Shown: positions 41,663 through 49,908, counted from the stretch's first letter. The stretch is 64,000 bases of DNA from Candidatus Peribacteria bacterium (GCA_943356465.1 CALREX010000001.1:124001-188000), one strand, 5' to 3'. Notes: generated by a model from the sequence alone, not told the origin. Program-made: numbers and translations.

Positions 41663-41804
41663 GAAAAGGTAAGTACAAAAAATTACGATAAATATTTATG
41701 CAACTAACAGAGACATCATGATGTCTCTGTTTTAGTTAAGACGTACATGTTAGTCTTAACTAATCGTTGCATGATTTTGAGTAATTTTTTGTACTTACCT
41801 TTTC
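41663..41804 (+). ncRNA. Structured three-way-junction element A (loop GTACATGTTA)
   Basis: Perfect 24-bp outer arms (41663-41686 and 41781-41804) enclose a 7-bp inner stem (ATGCAAC, 41698-41704, with 41766-41772). Inside this come 1 nt, a 26-nt perfect palindromic hairpin (41706-41731), a 32-nt hairpin with 11-bp stem TTAGTTAAGAC/GTCTTAACTAA around loop GTACATGTTA (41743-41752), and 2 nt. Element B at 50628 has the same dimensions and the same loop with different stem sequences. It lies between convergent genes, and its right arm runs into the lgt stop codon. RNA is inferred; a DNA cruciform is the alternative. Confidence 0.7.
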
Positions 41805-42601
41805 GATATCTTCTTTCTTTTCCAAAAAAACATGAAATATATTGCCGCCAAAAATATTGGCACTATGCTCAGAACCTGCCCCATTGATAAAGGAAAACTA
41901 TCCGGAAGTACATGCAAATCTTTGTAAAATTCTATAAAAAATCTTCCCAAAAAATAAAGTCCTACAAAGAAAAATAAGAAAAATAATTTTTGATTTTTCT
42001 TTCGCGATTTCTTGTAAATAAAAAACATCAAACCAAAAACGATCAAAAGCAGAAACGCTTCGTAAAGCTGAGCCGGATGCCGCGGAAAGTCTTCACCAAG
42101 TTGTTTAAATATAACTCCGATTCCGGAAACTTTTTCACCTGCATCAGCAATTTTATAACCGACAATTTCAGAATTAAAAAAATTTCCAATCCTTACAAAA
42201 AATGCAGTAATAGGAATTCCCATCGCAAGAGCATCGACATATTTTGCAAAAGGAACTTTATGAATTTTCGTCCACAAAAGATACGCTAAAAAAAGCCCGA
42301 TTGTCGCTCCATGGCTTGAAAGACCACCATGCCAGGTTTTAAAAATTTCAAGAGGGTTCGCCAAGAAAAAATCCGGCTCATAAAACAAAGCCTCGCCAAG
42401 TCTTGCCCCGATCAAAAGACCAAAAAACAAATAAATCGCGATGCTGTCCAGATCCTCAACTTTAAATTTTTCCTTAATAAAAATCCATCTTATGAAACTA
42501 TAAGTAAGCCCTATTCCAAGGGCAAAAAACACACCATACCATCTCAAAGAAAATTCACCGAATTTAAAAATTTCCGGAGAAATATCGTTAATAAAAATCA
42601 T
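41795..42601 (-). CDS. lgt: Prolipoprotein diacylglyceryl transferase
   Basis: A 268-residue polytopic membrane protein that adds diacylglycerol to the lipobox cysteine of lipoproteins. The Lgt signature around VRIGNFFNSEIVG is at residues 136-148. The conserved HGGLSSHGA is at 91-99, FRHPAQLYEA-type residues (DFPRHPAQLYEAF) follow, and there is a C-terminal RFFIEFYKD. It serves the lipoproteins at 4360 and 9582. The stop codon lies inside the right arm of structured element A, so the arm sequence also encodes the C-terminus (KISKR). Confidence 0.95.
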   Translation of the reverse strand: MIFINDISPEIFKFGEFSLRWYGVFFALGIGLTYSFIRWIFIKEKFKVEDLDSIAIYLFFGLLIGARLGEALFYEPDFFLANPLEIFKTWHGGLSSHGATIGLFLAYLLWTKIHKVPFAKYVDALAMGIPITAFFVRIGNFFNSEIVGYKIADAGEKVSGIGVIFKQLGEDFPRHPAQLYEAFLLLIVFGLMFFIYKKSRKKNQKLFFLFFFVGLYFLGRFFIEFYKDLHVLPDSFPLSMGQVLSIVPIFLAAIYFMFFWKRKKISKR

Positions 42602-42633
42602 AAAATTTTTTTAGAAAATTCAGAAACAATATA

Positions 42634-43602
42634 TTATTTTTTTCTGAAAATTGCCACAAAAAATCCTTCACAAATTTCCGACGGCATAGCTTTTATGCAG
42701 TTAGAAACACGTTTATCAAAAGTCGCACCATCATAAGAAACAACAATAGGAAGTAAATATTTTTCAAAACCAGAGAGGCTTAGTTTCAAAATTTCTACAT
42801 TGTCTCCAAATTTTTTAATAACACTATCCACGACCGCTTCATTTTCATCGGGAGACAAGGTACATGTAGAATAAGCCAAAGTTCCCCCTTTCTTCAGTGC
42901 ATCAAATCCGGAAGCTAGTAAACGTTTTTGCAAATTTGCAGAAGATTTTAAAACTTTTTTTGACCAAAATTTATAACTTCTCGGATCGGAAATATTTATT
43001 CTTCCCTCCGCGGAACAAGGTGCATCCACAAGAACTTTATCGAAATATTCAGGCATTTTTTCTCCAACAAAAACACCATTTCCTTCAACGACTTTTGCAA
43101 TTTTCACGCCCTGCCTTTCCAAAGTAAATTTCAATTTTTCAACCCTGATTTTATCAAATTCATTCGCGACTATTTCACCTATATTCTTCATCATTATGGC
43201 CATTTGCGCAGTCTTGCTTCCTGGTGCTGCACAAAGATCCAGCACCTTATCGCCGGAAGCAGGTTTCAGGAAAATAGCTGGTAGTTGAGAAGAAACACCT
43301 TGAAAATACATCTCACCTTTTTTATAAAGATCAAGATTTTCAAAAAATTTCTCATCCCGATTTTTTATGACAAGTGCATCAGGTAAAAAACTTACACGTT
43401 CAAAATTCACAACTTTCTCTCTAAGAAAGTTCATGAGATCACGCACATTAGTCTTTAAGGCATTTACCCGAACACAAGGCTTCCTTTCACAGGCAAAACC
43501 TCTCAGAATCTTCTCAAAAACATTAACGCCAAAAACTCTTTCAAAATGCGCACAAAATTCTTCTCCAAGCCTATGCTTTATTTCACCAATACTAAGAGTC
43601 AT
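42634..43602 (-). CDS. RsmB/RsmF-type rRNA cytosine-C5 methyltransferase
   Basis: A NOP2/Sun-family enzyme of 322 residues. The SAM site VLDLCAAPGSKTAQMA is followed by motif IV VLVDAPCSAEG and motif VI YSTCTLSPDENE, whose cysteines are the release base and nucleophile. The N-terminal part (RGFACERKPCVRVNALKT) is the PUA-like/NusB-less RNA-binding half. It should make m5C in 16S rRNA. Which of RsmB or RsmF it matches is not decidable here. It lies 32 bases before lgt on the same strand. Upstream of it is palindromic element C. Confidence 0.9.
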   Translation of the reverse strand: MTLSIGEIKHRLGEEFCAHFERVFGVNVFEKILRGFACERKPCVRVNALKTNVRDLMNFLREKVVNFERVSFLPDALVIKNRDEKFFENLDLYKKGEMYFQGVSSQLPAIFLKPASGDKVLDLCAAPGSKTAQMAIMMKNIGEIVANEFDKIRVEKLKFTLERQGVKIAKVVEGNGVFVGEKMPEYFDKVLVDAPCSAEGRINISDPRSYKFWSKKVLKSSANLQKRLLASGFDALKKGGTLAYSTCTLSPDENEAVVDSVIKKFGDNVEILKLSLSGFEKYLLPIVVSYDGATFDKRVSNCIKAMPSEICEGFFVAIFRKK

Positions 43603-43617
43603 AATTAAAATTTTCTA

Positions 43618-43755
43618 AAAATCACAGCAAGGTTTGATTGAAAGTGTTCGCAGCCAGCCGGGTACACGCTTTAGCGGGTGGCTGGTGAGAGTCAGGCGGC
43701 GATTTTCTATCCAGAAAATCGACCGCGTCTTTCAAACAAACCCTGTTGTGATTTT
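43618..43755. repeat. Palindromic element C with two internal hairpins
   Basis: Outer arms of 27 nt (43618-43644 and 43729-43755, starting AAAATCACA) match at 24 positions plus a G-T pair. Inside are CCAGCC/GGCTGG (43654-43685, with a further stem ending in a TTTA loop) and GCGG-CGATTTTCT/AGAAAATCG-CCGC (43696-43726, loop ATCC). The inside is much richer in G+C than the flanks. It is similar in size to elements A and B but has no shared loop. It fills the gap between the methyltransferase gene and tRNA-Asp. Confidence 0.7.
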
Positions 43756-43758
43756 AAA

Positions 43759-43836
43759 TGGCGGAACGGACGGGGTTCGAACCCGCGACCTCCACAGTGA
43801 CAGTGTGGCGTTCTAACCAAGCTGAACTACCGCTCC
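43759..43836 (-). tRNA. tRNA-Asp(GTC)
   Basis: A canonical 78-base tRNA with encoded CCA and discriminator G. The acceptor is GGAGCGG/CCGTTCC, the D arm GTTC AGCTTGGTTA GAAC, the anticodon arm CCACA CTGTCAC TGTGG and the T arm GCGGG TTCGAAC CCCGT. It is close in sequence to E. coli tRNA-Asp. It lies just beside palindromic element C. Confidence 0.95.
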
Positions 43837-43854
43837 AAATTGCCAATGAAAGAT

Positions 43855-43882
43855 AATATATTTAAAGAACAAAAACAAGCAA
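43855..43882 (-). promoter_or_regulatory. Promoter of tRNA-Asp
   Basis: Minus strand TTGCTT (43877-43882), a 16-base spacer and TATATT (43855-43860), about 12 bases before the tRNA after the start site. Confidence 0.5.
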
Positions 43883-43884
43883 AT

Positions 43885-44481
43885 TTACATATCTTTACCT
43901 AATACTTCACGAATAGCCGCTTTAAGCTGTCCTTCCACAACATTAGCCTTCTCAATTAAGATCCGCCTAGTTTTGTTATTGTACTTGCCCCTCTTGGGTA
44001 GCTTTTGATAAGGATGAAGATCAGCAAAAGCATCATTAGGATCAATTTTAGAAGAGATTCTTTGCTTTTTCGAAATACCAGTATCCTCATGCAGGCTAAC
44101 ATAATCAACATTCCAGTCAGCATATACAACTTCAGGCAATGACATCCTCATCTTTTCTTCAGCTAAAACAGCTTGAAGGTTTGAATCACGACCTCTTCTG
44201 ATCTTAGTCTGTAGTTTTTTTGCATTAAAATTAGCCCAAATTGCATCTCTGACTTTTTGCATTCCAGCTAAAACGGCAGCATCCAGCTCTTTTTCAGCCA
44301 ATTTTGCCAATCTTTCTGTTTCTTCCAAATTTCTTTCTTCTCCTGCAATATCCCAATCAGGCCTCATTCTATCCTCAAATGCCTTTTGTCGCGAAGCATA
44401 ATCCAGCCTTGTATCCGCAAGAAAAAGCACATCTTCCACGTCATCGATATATTTATCTTTAGGTCCAACAATCTCTACCAT
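43885..44481 (-). CDS. Hypothetical protein, 198 residues
   Basis: I do not recognise the family. The start is the ATG at 44481; the TTG at 44493 is less likely. The protein is soluble, highly charged and mostly helical, with two stretches of long helix (about 30-90 and 165-195) and a short beta-like middle (VVYADWNVDYVSLHED). The C-terminal part is very basic (KLPKRGKYNNKTRRILIEKA), which would suit nucleic-acid binding, but there is no known motif. It has its own promoter and stands upstream of tRNA-Asp on the same strand. Confidence 0.65.
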   Translation of the reverse strand: MVEIVGPKDKYIDDVEDVLFLADTRLDYASRQKAFEDRMRPDWDIAGEERNLEETERLAKLAEKELDAAVLAGMQKVRDAIWANFNAKKLQTKIRRGRDSNLQAVLAEEKMRMSLPEVVYADWNVDYVSLHEDTGISKKQRISSKIDPNDAFADLHPYQKLPKRGKYNNKTRRILIEKANVVEGQLKAAIREVLGKDM

Positions 44482-44513
44482 TAGGCAAATCAATTAAGTT
44501 TTTAAAGGCAAAA

Positions 44514-44542
44514 AGAGTAACATATTAAGGCAAGATAGTCAA
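44514..44542 (-). promoter_or_regulatory. Promoter of the 198-residue gene
   Basis: Minus strand TTGACT (44537-44542), a 17-base spacer and TACTCT (44514-44519), 32 bases before the ATG at 44481. Confidence 0.5.
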
Positions 44543-44553
44543 TCGTGACGTAG

Positions 44554-44582
44554 TTCCATCTTTATAAAAGATAGCCTACAAT
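44554..44582 (+). promoter_or_regulatory. Promoter of the glycosyltransferase operon
   Basis: TTCCAT (44554-44559), a 17-base spacer and TACAAT (44577-44582), 22 bases before the ATG at 44605. It is divergent from the promoter at 44514. Confidence 0.5.
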
Positions 44583-44604
44583 ACAGGCAAATCAATATAG
44601 AAAC

Positions 44605-45747
44605 ATGAAAATAGGAATAGACTGTCGCATATACAGCTCAAAATTCACGGGAATAGGGCGTTATACTCACGAACTTGTTAAAAATTTGATAAGAATAAAC
44701 GATGAAAAAATGCGTCCGCATGAAATCGTACTTTTTTTCAACGAACCTGAATTTAACGAATACAATCCACCAAATCCGGCAATCAAAAAAGTGCTTGTAA
44801 ATGCACGTCATTATTCTTTTGCGGAACAAATAAAATTTTTACGAACACTAAACAAAGAACATCTCGACTTCATGCATTTCCCACATTTCAATATTCCATA
44901 TTTTTATTGCAGACCATACACAGTGACAATTCATGATCTGACGATTTCTCTTTTTCCAGGAAAGGGCAACAAAATCTGGAAATTTTTCCAAAAAATTGCA
45001 TACGACATAATCATAAAAAATGCCACAGTAAAGGCAAAAAAAGTCATAACAGTTTCTGAAAATACAAAAAGAGATTTGATTGAAAAATTAAATGTTCCTG
45101 AAGAAAAAATAGAAGTGATTTACAATGGAGTAAGTGATGATTTCACATTGATCGAAGATCCTAAAATTTTTCAAAAAACTCTAAACAAATACAAAATCAA
45201 AAAGGAATTTTTGCTTTACACAGGCGTTTGGCGTTATCACAAAAATTTGCCGAGGCTGATAGAAGCATTTGCAATTTTTAGACAAAAAAAGAACATCGAT
45301 ATTTCGCTTGTACTGACAGGAAGACCGGATCCGGAATATCCAGAGACAAAAGACAAAGTAAAAGAATTAAATCTAATCGATGACGTAATTTTTACGGGCC
45401 TTATAAATGAAGAGGAACTTGTACATTTATACAATGCCGCGAATATTTATGTGTTCCCTTCTCTATATGAAGGTTTCGGCTTGCCTCCGCTGGAAGCCAT
45501 GAAATGCGGTACTCCGGTCGTTGCATCAAATACTTCATCAATTCCGGAAATTTGCGGACAGGAAAACGCTATATTTTTCGATCCATACAACATATGTGAC
45601 ATCGCAGAAAAAATCGAAAAAGTTTACACAGATGCAAATCTACAAGCCAAATTGATAGAAAAAGGAATGGCTCGCGCATCACATTTTACATGGCAAATAA
45701 CAGGCCAAAAAATTTATAATGCTATAATAAAATCGACTTTAAATTAA
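44605..45747 (+). CDS. Family 4 glycosyltransferase
   Basis: A GT-B fold, GT4-type retaining glycosyltransferase of 380 residues. The N-terminal half has GIDCRIYSSKFTGIGRYTHELVKNL, the middle has VTIHDLTISLFPG, and the C-terminal nucleotide-sugar half has LLYTGVWRYHKNLPRLIEAF and the signature YVFPSLYEGFGLPPLEAMKCGTPVVASNTSSIPEICG. It probably acts on cell-surface polysaccharide or glycolipid at the cytoplasmic face. It is first in a three-gene run (4 bases, then 1 base) with the DciA-like protein and the lytic transglycosylase. Confidence 0.92.
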   Translation: MKIGIDCRIYSSKFTGIGRYTHELVKNLIRINDEKMRPHEIVLFFNEPEFNEYNPPNPAIKKVLVNARHYSFAEQIKFLRTLNKEHLDFMHFPHFNIPYFYCRPYTVTIHDLTISLFPGKGNKIWKFFQKIAYDIIIKNATVKAKKVITVSENTKRDLIEKLNVPEEKIEVIYNGVSDDFTLIEDPKIFQKTLNKYKIKKEFLLYTGVWRYHKNLPRLIEAFAIFRQKKNIDISLVLTGRPDPEYPETKDKVKELNLIDDVIFTGLINEEELVHLYNAANIYVFPSLYEGFGLPPLEAMKCGTPVVASNTSSIPEICGQENAIFFDPYNICDIAEKIEKVYTDANLQAKLIEKGMARASHFTWQITGQKIYNAIIKSTLN

Positions 45748-45751
45748 AAAA

Positions 45752-46057
45752 ATGTTCGAAAGTTTTCAAAAATTTTTACCAAACGCAGCAGGAAGATACG
45801 GCATAAAAAAAGAAATCGAGGCTGCAGAAGTCTGCCATATTTTCAAAAAACTCGTACCTGAAATTTTCTCATCAAAGCCTGAGCCTGAAAAATATATTGA
45901 ACCTGGATACTACAAAAATAACGTACTGGTCATAAGCACGCGCTCCCCTGCGTGGAGCCAAGAAGTCATCATGCGCAAAGAGCAGATCATCGATGAAATA
46001 AACACAAAAGCAGGGAAAAAAATCATCGGAAATATCAGAGCGGAATTAAAAAGATAA
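45752..46057 (+). CDS. DUF721/DciA-like protein
   Basis: The 101-residue product matches the DUF721 shape: an N-terminal helix, then a small alpha/beta core with NNVLVISTRSPAWSQEVIMRKEQIIDEINTKAG and the final IIGNIRAEL. DciA proteins load the replicative helicase DnaB in bacteria without DnaC. Short CPR versions are plausible loaders, but the match is by shape only. The gene sits between a glycosyltransferase and a transglycosylase with almost no spacing. Confidence 0.7.
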   Translation: MFESFQKFLPNAAGRYGIKKEIEAAEVCHIFKKLVPEIFSSKPEPEKYIEPGYYKNNVLVISTRSPAWSQEVIMRKEQIIDEINTKAGKKIIGNIRAELKR

Positions 46058-46058
46058 T

Positions 46059-46958
46059 ATGGTTAACGAACAACCCAAAACAACTCCTGAAAAAGCTCCA
46101 CAGCCAAAACTTTCTCCGGAAAGAGCGCGTATTTTGGCGATAGCAAGAGAGTCTCTTGCTTGGGCCATGCCAGACATCAAAAAGAGACAAAAATCACCCG
46201 AAAAAAAGACAAAATCCTCGGAAAAAATAGATCCCAAAAAACTCCTCCCCGAAGATATAACAAAAGAAAAAATAGCAGTCGCAAAACAATACATTGCACT
46301 GGCAATCCAAGCACTTCAGAAAAAAGATCCGTACAAAACAGCGCTAAAAACCGCAAAAATAAATATAAAACAAGCGCTCGCATATCTCCCGATCGCTATA
46401 AAAGAAAGCCGTGCGGATAATTCAAAAATTTCAAAAGCCGGTGCTGTCGGATATTTTCAGCTGACAAATGCGGCCATAGCCGGAATAAAAGAAGCCTACG
46501 ACATAACTATAAAACCCGAAGACCTCAAAGATCCGACAAAAAACTGCATTGCCGGAATTTTATATTTTCACTACTGTCAGGATTTTTATCCGCAAAAATG
46601 GGACATAAAATGTGACAAAAAAGAGCTTATGGCGGCACTTATGTATAATGCTGGTCCGACAATTTATAGAGATATCTACCGCCTGCTCGGCAAACAAAAA
46701 TCATACAGAGCAATAGAAAAATTTTTATCGACAGCGCTTATCTCGCAATTACCCGATGTCTTTACGCTGAAAAAGGACAAACAATACAGCCAGGGTTACA
46801 GAGTTTATCACTATTCAGATTTCGAAATAAAAGGAGACATAAGAGGAAAATCAGTATCTATCAACGGGAAATCATATTCGGCAGTCCGCATAGTACAGGC
46901 CCTACACTATGCGCGAACAGTCGAATCAATCCGCAACGCAAAAAAATACTCTGTCTAA
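46059..46958 (+). CDS. SLT-type lytic transglycosylase
   Basis: The product has 299 residues. A lysine/proline-rich N-terminal part is followed by a helical region. The transglycosylase domain has catalytic E116 in AIKESRAD, SKAGAVGYFQLTNAA (the GxxGxxQ loop), and MYNAGPTIYRD. It cuts peptidoglycan glycan strands to anhydro ends. No clear signal peptide or anchor is visible, so export or secretion must use another route, or the true start may differ. It is third in the glycosyltransferase-DciA run (1 base). Confidence 0.88.
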   Translation: MVNEQPKTTPEKAPQPKLSPERARILAIARESLAWAMPDIKKRQKSPEKKTKSSEKIDPKKLLPEDITKEKIAVAKQYIALAIQALQKKDPYKTALKTAKINIKQALAYLPIAIKESRADNSKISKAGAVGYFQLTNAAIAGIKEAYDITIKPEDLKDPTKNCIAGILYFHYCQDFYPQKWDIKCDKKELMAALMYNAGPTIYRDIYRLLGKQKSYRAIEKFLSTALISQLPDVFTLKKDKQYSQGYRVYHYSDFEIKGDIRGKSVSINGKSYSAVRIVQALHYARTVESIRNAKKYSV

Positions 46959-46972
46959 AAAAAGGACAAAAT

Positions 46973-47698
46973 TTACAACTGTTTACCACCAATACCGAAA
47001 ACCTCAATTGCCGCATCTTCAGTATAGAAGCCGAATTTCCCATCTGCGGTTAAATGATCCTTGGCTCCGGATGCAAACATTTTATAAGAAGGGTATTGTT
47101 TGCCATTTACGGTTATAGTAACAATATTATCTTCGACCCTAACTTCCACTTTATATTCCTTTCCGATAGGAAATAGATCCCTATCGGTTTCTGATACATA
47201 GAGAAATTCCTGAGCATCATTCAAAAGAGATTCCCCAAGTTCCAACCCTTTTGGTTTAAAAATCATATATTTAAATTTGCCCTTATCCGCGCCGGTATCT
47301 TTATATCCAAAAACAAACCAACCAACTTCCCAATTATTAGGCGGCTCATTTTGACGCAATTGTTTAGTAGTTTTCATAGTGAAGCTTAACTGAAACGGCT
47401 GTTTATAAATTTCATTACTAACAGCTAAAGCACCGTGTGTTTCCTGAAATTCTTTTGGATCATTTCTTTTTAACGTCGAAACTTTCGGAGCCATAAAAAG
47501 CACACCATCTTTGTATTCCACTTTGCCATAACCATCAAAAACCGTGGTAAAAGACACAGGTTTCTCTTTGAGGTTTGGGGAAACATCTTTACGCCTTTCC
47601 ACGGCTTTACCTTTAGCTTTTTCTCGTCTGTCGGTAGTTTGATAGGGAGTCTTTTCAGGATCTCTCGGAGGAATTGGCGGGAGTTTTTCATTGCCCAT
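46973..47698 (-). CDS. Concanavalin-A-like (DUF1080-type) beta-sandwich protein
   Basis: The product has 241 residues. A charged, disordered N-terminal 45 residues (Lys/Arg/Pro-rich) precedes a beta-sandwich with the alternating pattern of LamG/DUF1080 domains: WEVGWFVFGYKD, FKYMIFKPKGLELGES, YKVEVRVEDNIVTITVNGK and DGKFGFYTEDAAIEVFG. Such domains bind or cut carbohydrate. No signal peptide is found and no catalytic pair can be named. It diverges from cysteine-rich copy 2. Confidence 0.7.
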   Translation of the reverse strand: MGNEKLPPIPPRDPEKTPYQTTDRREKAKGKAVERRKDVSPNLKEKPVSFTTVFDGYGKVEYKDGVLFMAPKVSTLKRNDPKEFQETHGALAVSNEIYKQPFQLSFTMKTTKQLRQNEPPNNWEVGWFVFGYKDTGADKGKFKYMIFKPKGLELGESLLNDAQEFLYVSETDRDLFPIGKEYKVEVRVEDNIVTITVNGKQYPSYKMFASGAKDHLTADGKFGFYTEDAAIEVFGIGGKQL

Positions 47699-47788
47699 AA
47701 TACAATTAATTATTTCTCTATTAAACTTACCTTATCATATTTTCATTTTGTGTTAAACTATTCCCGGTTTGTTAAAGATTTCAATTTT

Positions 47789-49471
47789 ATGACAAATAAA
47801 TGTATTCAATGCGGCTCGGTTTTTGAAATTACACAAGAAGATTTAGATTTTCTGGAAAAAGTTTCCCCAATCATAAATGGGAAAAAATATAAAATTCCAG
47901 AACCGACATTATGCACAGACTGTCGCCAACTACGAAGACAAATTTGGCGTAACGAAAGAACTTTATACAAAAGGAAATGCGATGCGACTGGCAAAGATGT
48001 AATATCTGTTTACTCCGAGGACAAGCCATTCACTGTCTACAATAACGATTATTGGCAATCCGATAAATGGGATGCATTGAGTTATGGTTGTGATTTCGAT
48101 TTTAATAAGCCATTTTTCGAACAATTCAAAGAGCTGATGCAGAAAGTCCCGCTGCTCGCCAGGTCGGCCACAAACAACGAAAATTGTGATTATGTGAATC
48201 AATGCGGATGGTGCAAAAATTGTTATCTCATTTTTGAGGCCGATGTAGACGAAAATTGCATGTATTCAAACTATATTTACGATTCAAAATCCTGCATGGA
48301 TATGCTGATGGCGACAAAATGCGAACTTTGCTATGAATGTATAGATACGGAAAATTCATACAACTTAAGATTTTCTCAAAACTGCAAAAATTGTTCAGAT
48401 TCATGGTTTTTGAAAAACTGTATAGGATGCAAAAATTGTTATGGATGTGTAAATTTAAGAAACAAAGAATATTATTTTTTAAATGAAAAACTGGACAAAG
48501 AAAGTTACGAAAAGAAAACAGCGCCTTTCAGAAGAATGTCGGTAAAAAGCCTGAAACAGGCGCACAAAAGTTTTTTGAATTTTGCAAAAAAATTCCCGCA
48601 AAAATATTTTGAAGGACATCAAAACGAAGATGTTTCAGGAAATTACATATCGAATTCAAAAAATTGTCACGATTGCTACGACATAAATAATTGTTGGGAT
48701 TGCAAAAATATAACAAACAGCAGGTTCATGAAGAACTGCCAAGACATAACAGTTTTCGGCTCTCTAAAGGGCGCGGAATTTTGTTATGAAAATCATGAAA
48801 TCGGAGACGGTGTAAAAAATATAATTTTCTCGGATCAAATTTGGACAGGATGCTACAACATAATTTATTCAAAATTATGCGTGAATAATTGCCACGATTT
48901 ATTTGGATGCATAGGCTTAAAACACAAAAATTACTGCATTTTAAATAAACAATATACAAAAGAAGAATATGAAGAACTTATGCCAAAAATCATCGAACAC
49001 ATGATTAAGAATGGCGAATATGGAGAATTTTTTCCAAAAGAAATCGCTCCATACTGTTACAACGAAACTGTTGTACAAGACTATTCGCCTGCCACAAAAG
49101 AAGAGGCAATCAAAAAAGGATATACGTGGAAAGATGAGGATAAACGCGATTATTTGCCACAAACATACGAAATACCCGAGTACATCGACGAAGTAAAACC
49201 GGAAATTACAAGTCAAACTCTCGCCTGTGAAATTTGCAAAAAAAATTACAGAATAACAGAGGAAGAATTTAAATTTTACAAACAACAACTTCTGCCAATT
49301 CCGCATGAATGTCACGACTGTCGCCACAAAAGCCGCTTCAAGCTTAGAAATCCGCGTCACTTATACAAACGAAATTGCCAAAAATGTAACGCCGAAATAG
49401 AAACAACCTTTCAAAAAGATTCGGATGCTATAGTCTATTGCGAAAAATGTTATATGGAAGTTACCGAGTAA
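47789..49471 (+). CDS. Giant cysteine-rich (CxxC repeat) protein, copy 2
   Basis: The 560 residues from the ATG at 47789 include 41 cysteines by my count; the longer frame from 47639 is not supported. The layout follows copy 1 at 14090: an N-terminal CIQC/CTDC pair, the WQSDKWDALSYGCDFDFNK block, a central ladder (GWCKNCYLIF, NCKNCSDSWFLKNCIGCKNCYGC written in parts), KNCHDCYDINNCWDC, a YCILNKQYTKEEYEEL unit, and a C-terminal CEIC, CHDC, CQKC, CEKC set. It lacks the palindromic insert of copy 1. It has no signal peptide or known domain name. A structural zinc protein or metal store is a guess. Confidence 0.85.
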   Translation: MTNKCIQCGSVFEITQEDLDFLEKVSPIINGKKYKIPEPTLCTDCRQLRRQIWRNERTLYKRKCDATGKDVISVYSEDKPFTVYNNDYWQSDKWDALSYGCDFDFNKPFFEQFKELMQKVPLLARSATNNENCDYVNQCGWCKNCYLIFEADVDENCMYSNYIYDSKSCMDMLMATKCELCYECIDTENSYNLRFSQNCKNCSDSWFLKNCIGCKNCYGCVNLRNKEYYFLNEKLDKESYEKKTAPFRRMSVKSLKQAHKSFLNFAKKFPQKYFEGHQNEDVSGNYISNSKNCHDCYDINNCWDCKNITNSRFMKNCQDITVFGSLKGAEFCYENHEIGDGVKNIIFSDQIWTGCYNIIYSKLCVNNCHDLFGCIGLKHKNYCILNKQYTKEEYEELMPKIIEHMIKNGEYGEFFPKEIAPYCYNETVVQDYSPATKEEAIKKGYTWKDEDKRDYLPQTYEIPEYIDEVKPEITSQTLACEICKKNYRITEEEFKFYKQQLLPIPHECHDCRHKSRFKLRNPRHLYKRNCQKCNAEIETTFQKDSDAIVYCEKCYMEVTE

Positions 49472-49481
49472 CAATTTCCGC

Positions 49482-49509
49482 TTGACTTTGCCCGGCCAAT
49501 GTCTAAAAT
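49482..49509 (+). promoter_or_regulatory. Promoter of rpsP
   Basis: TTGACT (49482-49487), a 16-base spacer and TAAAAT (49504-49509), 44 bases before the TTG start at 49554. Confidence 0.65.
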
Positions 49510-49553
49510 AAACCCCGCTATCCAAGCAATTTTCAGAATTTAACTCAAAAAAC

Positions 49554-49877
49554 TTGTTAAAAATCAGACTTACACGTACCGGAAAACACGCACAACCAAG
49601 CTTCAGAGTTGTACTTCAGGAGCATACATCTGCTGCAAAAGGTAAATTTATCGAAGCCCTTGGATATTACAAACCTGCAGACAAACCAAAAGTTTTGAAG
49701 GTTGAAGCTGAACGTATAAAATATTGGATTTCTGTTGGTGCTAAGCCATCAGATACAGTTGCAGTTCTTCTAAAAAAAGATGGGTTTGAAGGAATGGACA
49801 AATACATCGAACCAAGGAACAAGAAAAGAAAAAGCAAAAAAGATAAAGGTGAAACAGCAGCGCCAGTAGCTGCATAA
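49554..49877 (+). CDS. rpsP: 30S ribosomal protein S16 with a TTG start
   Basis: The product has 107 residues. (M)LKIRLTRTGKHAQPSFRVV, ALGYYKPADKPK and AERIKYWISVGAKPSDTVA are characteristic of S16, which is needed for 30S assembly. The family begins with MLKIRL or MVKIRL, so the codon at 49554 (TTG) is the natural start. No ATG lies in frame nearby and no Shine-Dalgarno motif is seen. The C-terminal tail is Lys-rich and then Ala/Pro. khpA follows 31 bases later, the usual S16-KH order. Confidence 0.96.
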   Translation: MLKIRLTRTGKHAQPSFRVVLQEHTSAAKGKFIEALGYYKPADKPKVLKVEAERIKYWISVGAKPSDTVAVLLKKDGFEGMDKYIEPRNKKRKSKKDKGETAAPVAA

Positions 49878-49908
49878 GCATAAAAATTATTTTATAACTT
49901 TTACTGCA

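Noticed and set aside
41663-41804. Element A as an integron attC site or an ordinary bidirectional terminator
   Set aside because: There is no RYYYAAC/GTTRRRY core pair and no integrase. The outer stem is far longer than a terminator needs and lacks a clean T-tract after it, although a role in 3' ends is not excluded.
43634-43816. A 60-residue reading frame over element C and tRNA-Asp
   Set aside because: It runs across a palindrome and antisense to a clear tRNA; the sequence is a typical tRNA shadow.
47639-47788. Extension of cysteine-rich copy 2 to the TTG at 47639
   Set aside because: The extra 50 residues overlap the divergent gene's start and have no match in copy 1, which begins with the zinc-ribbon pair.
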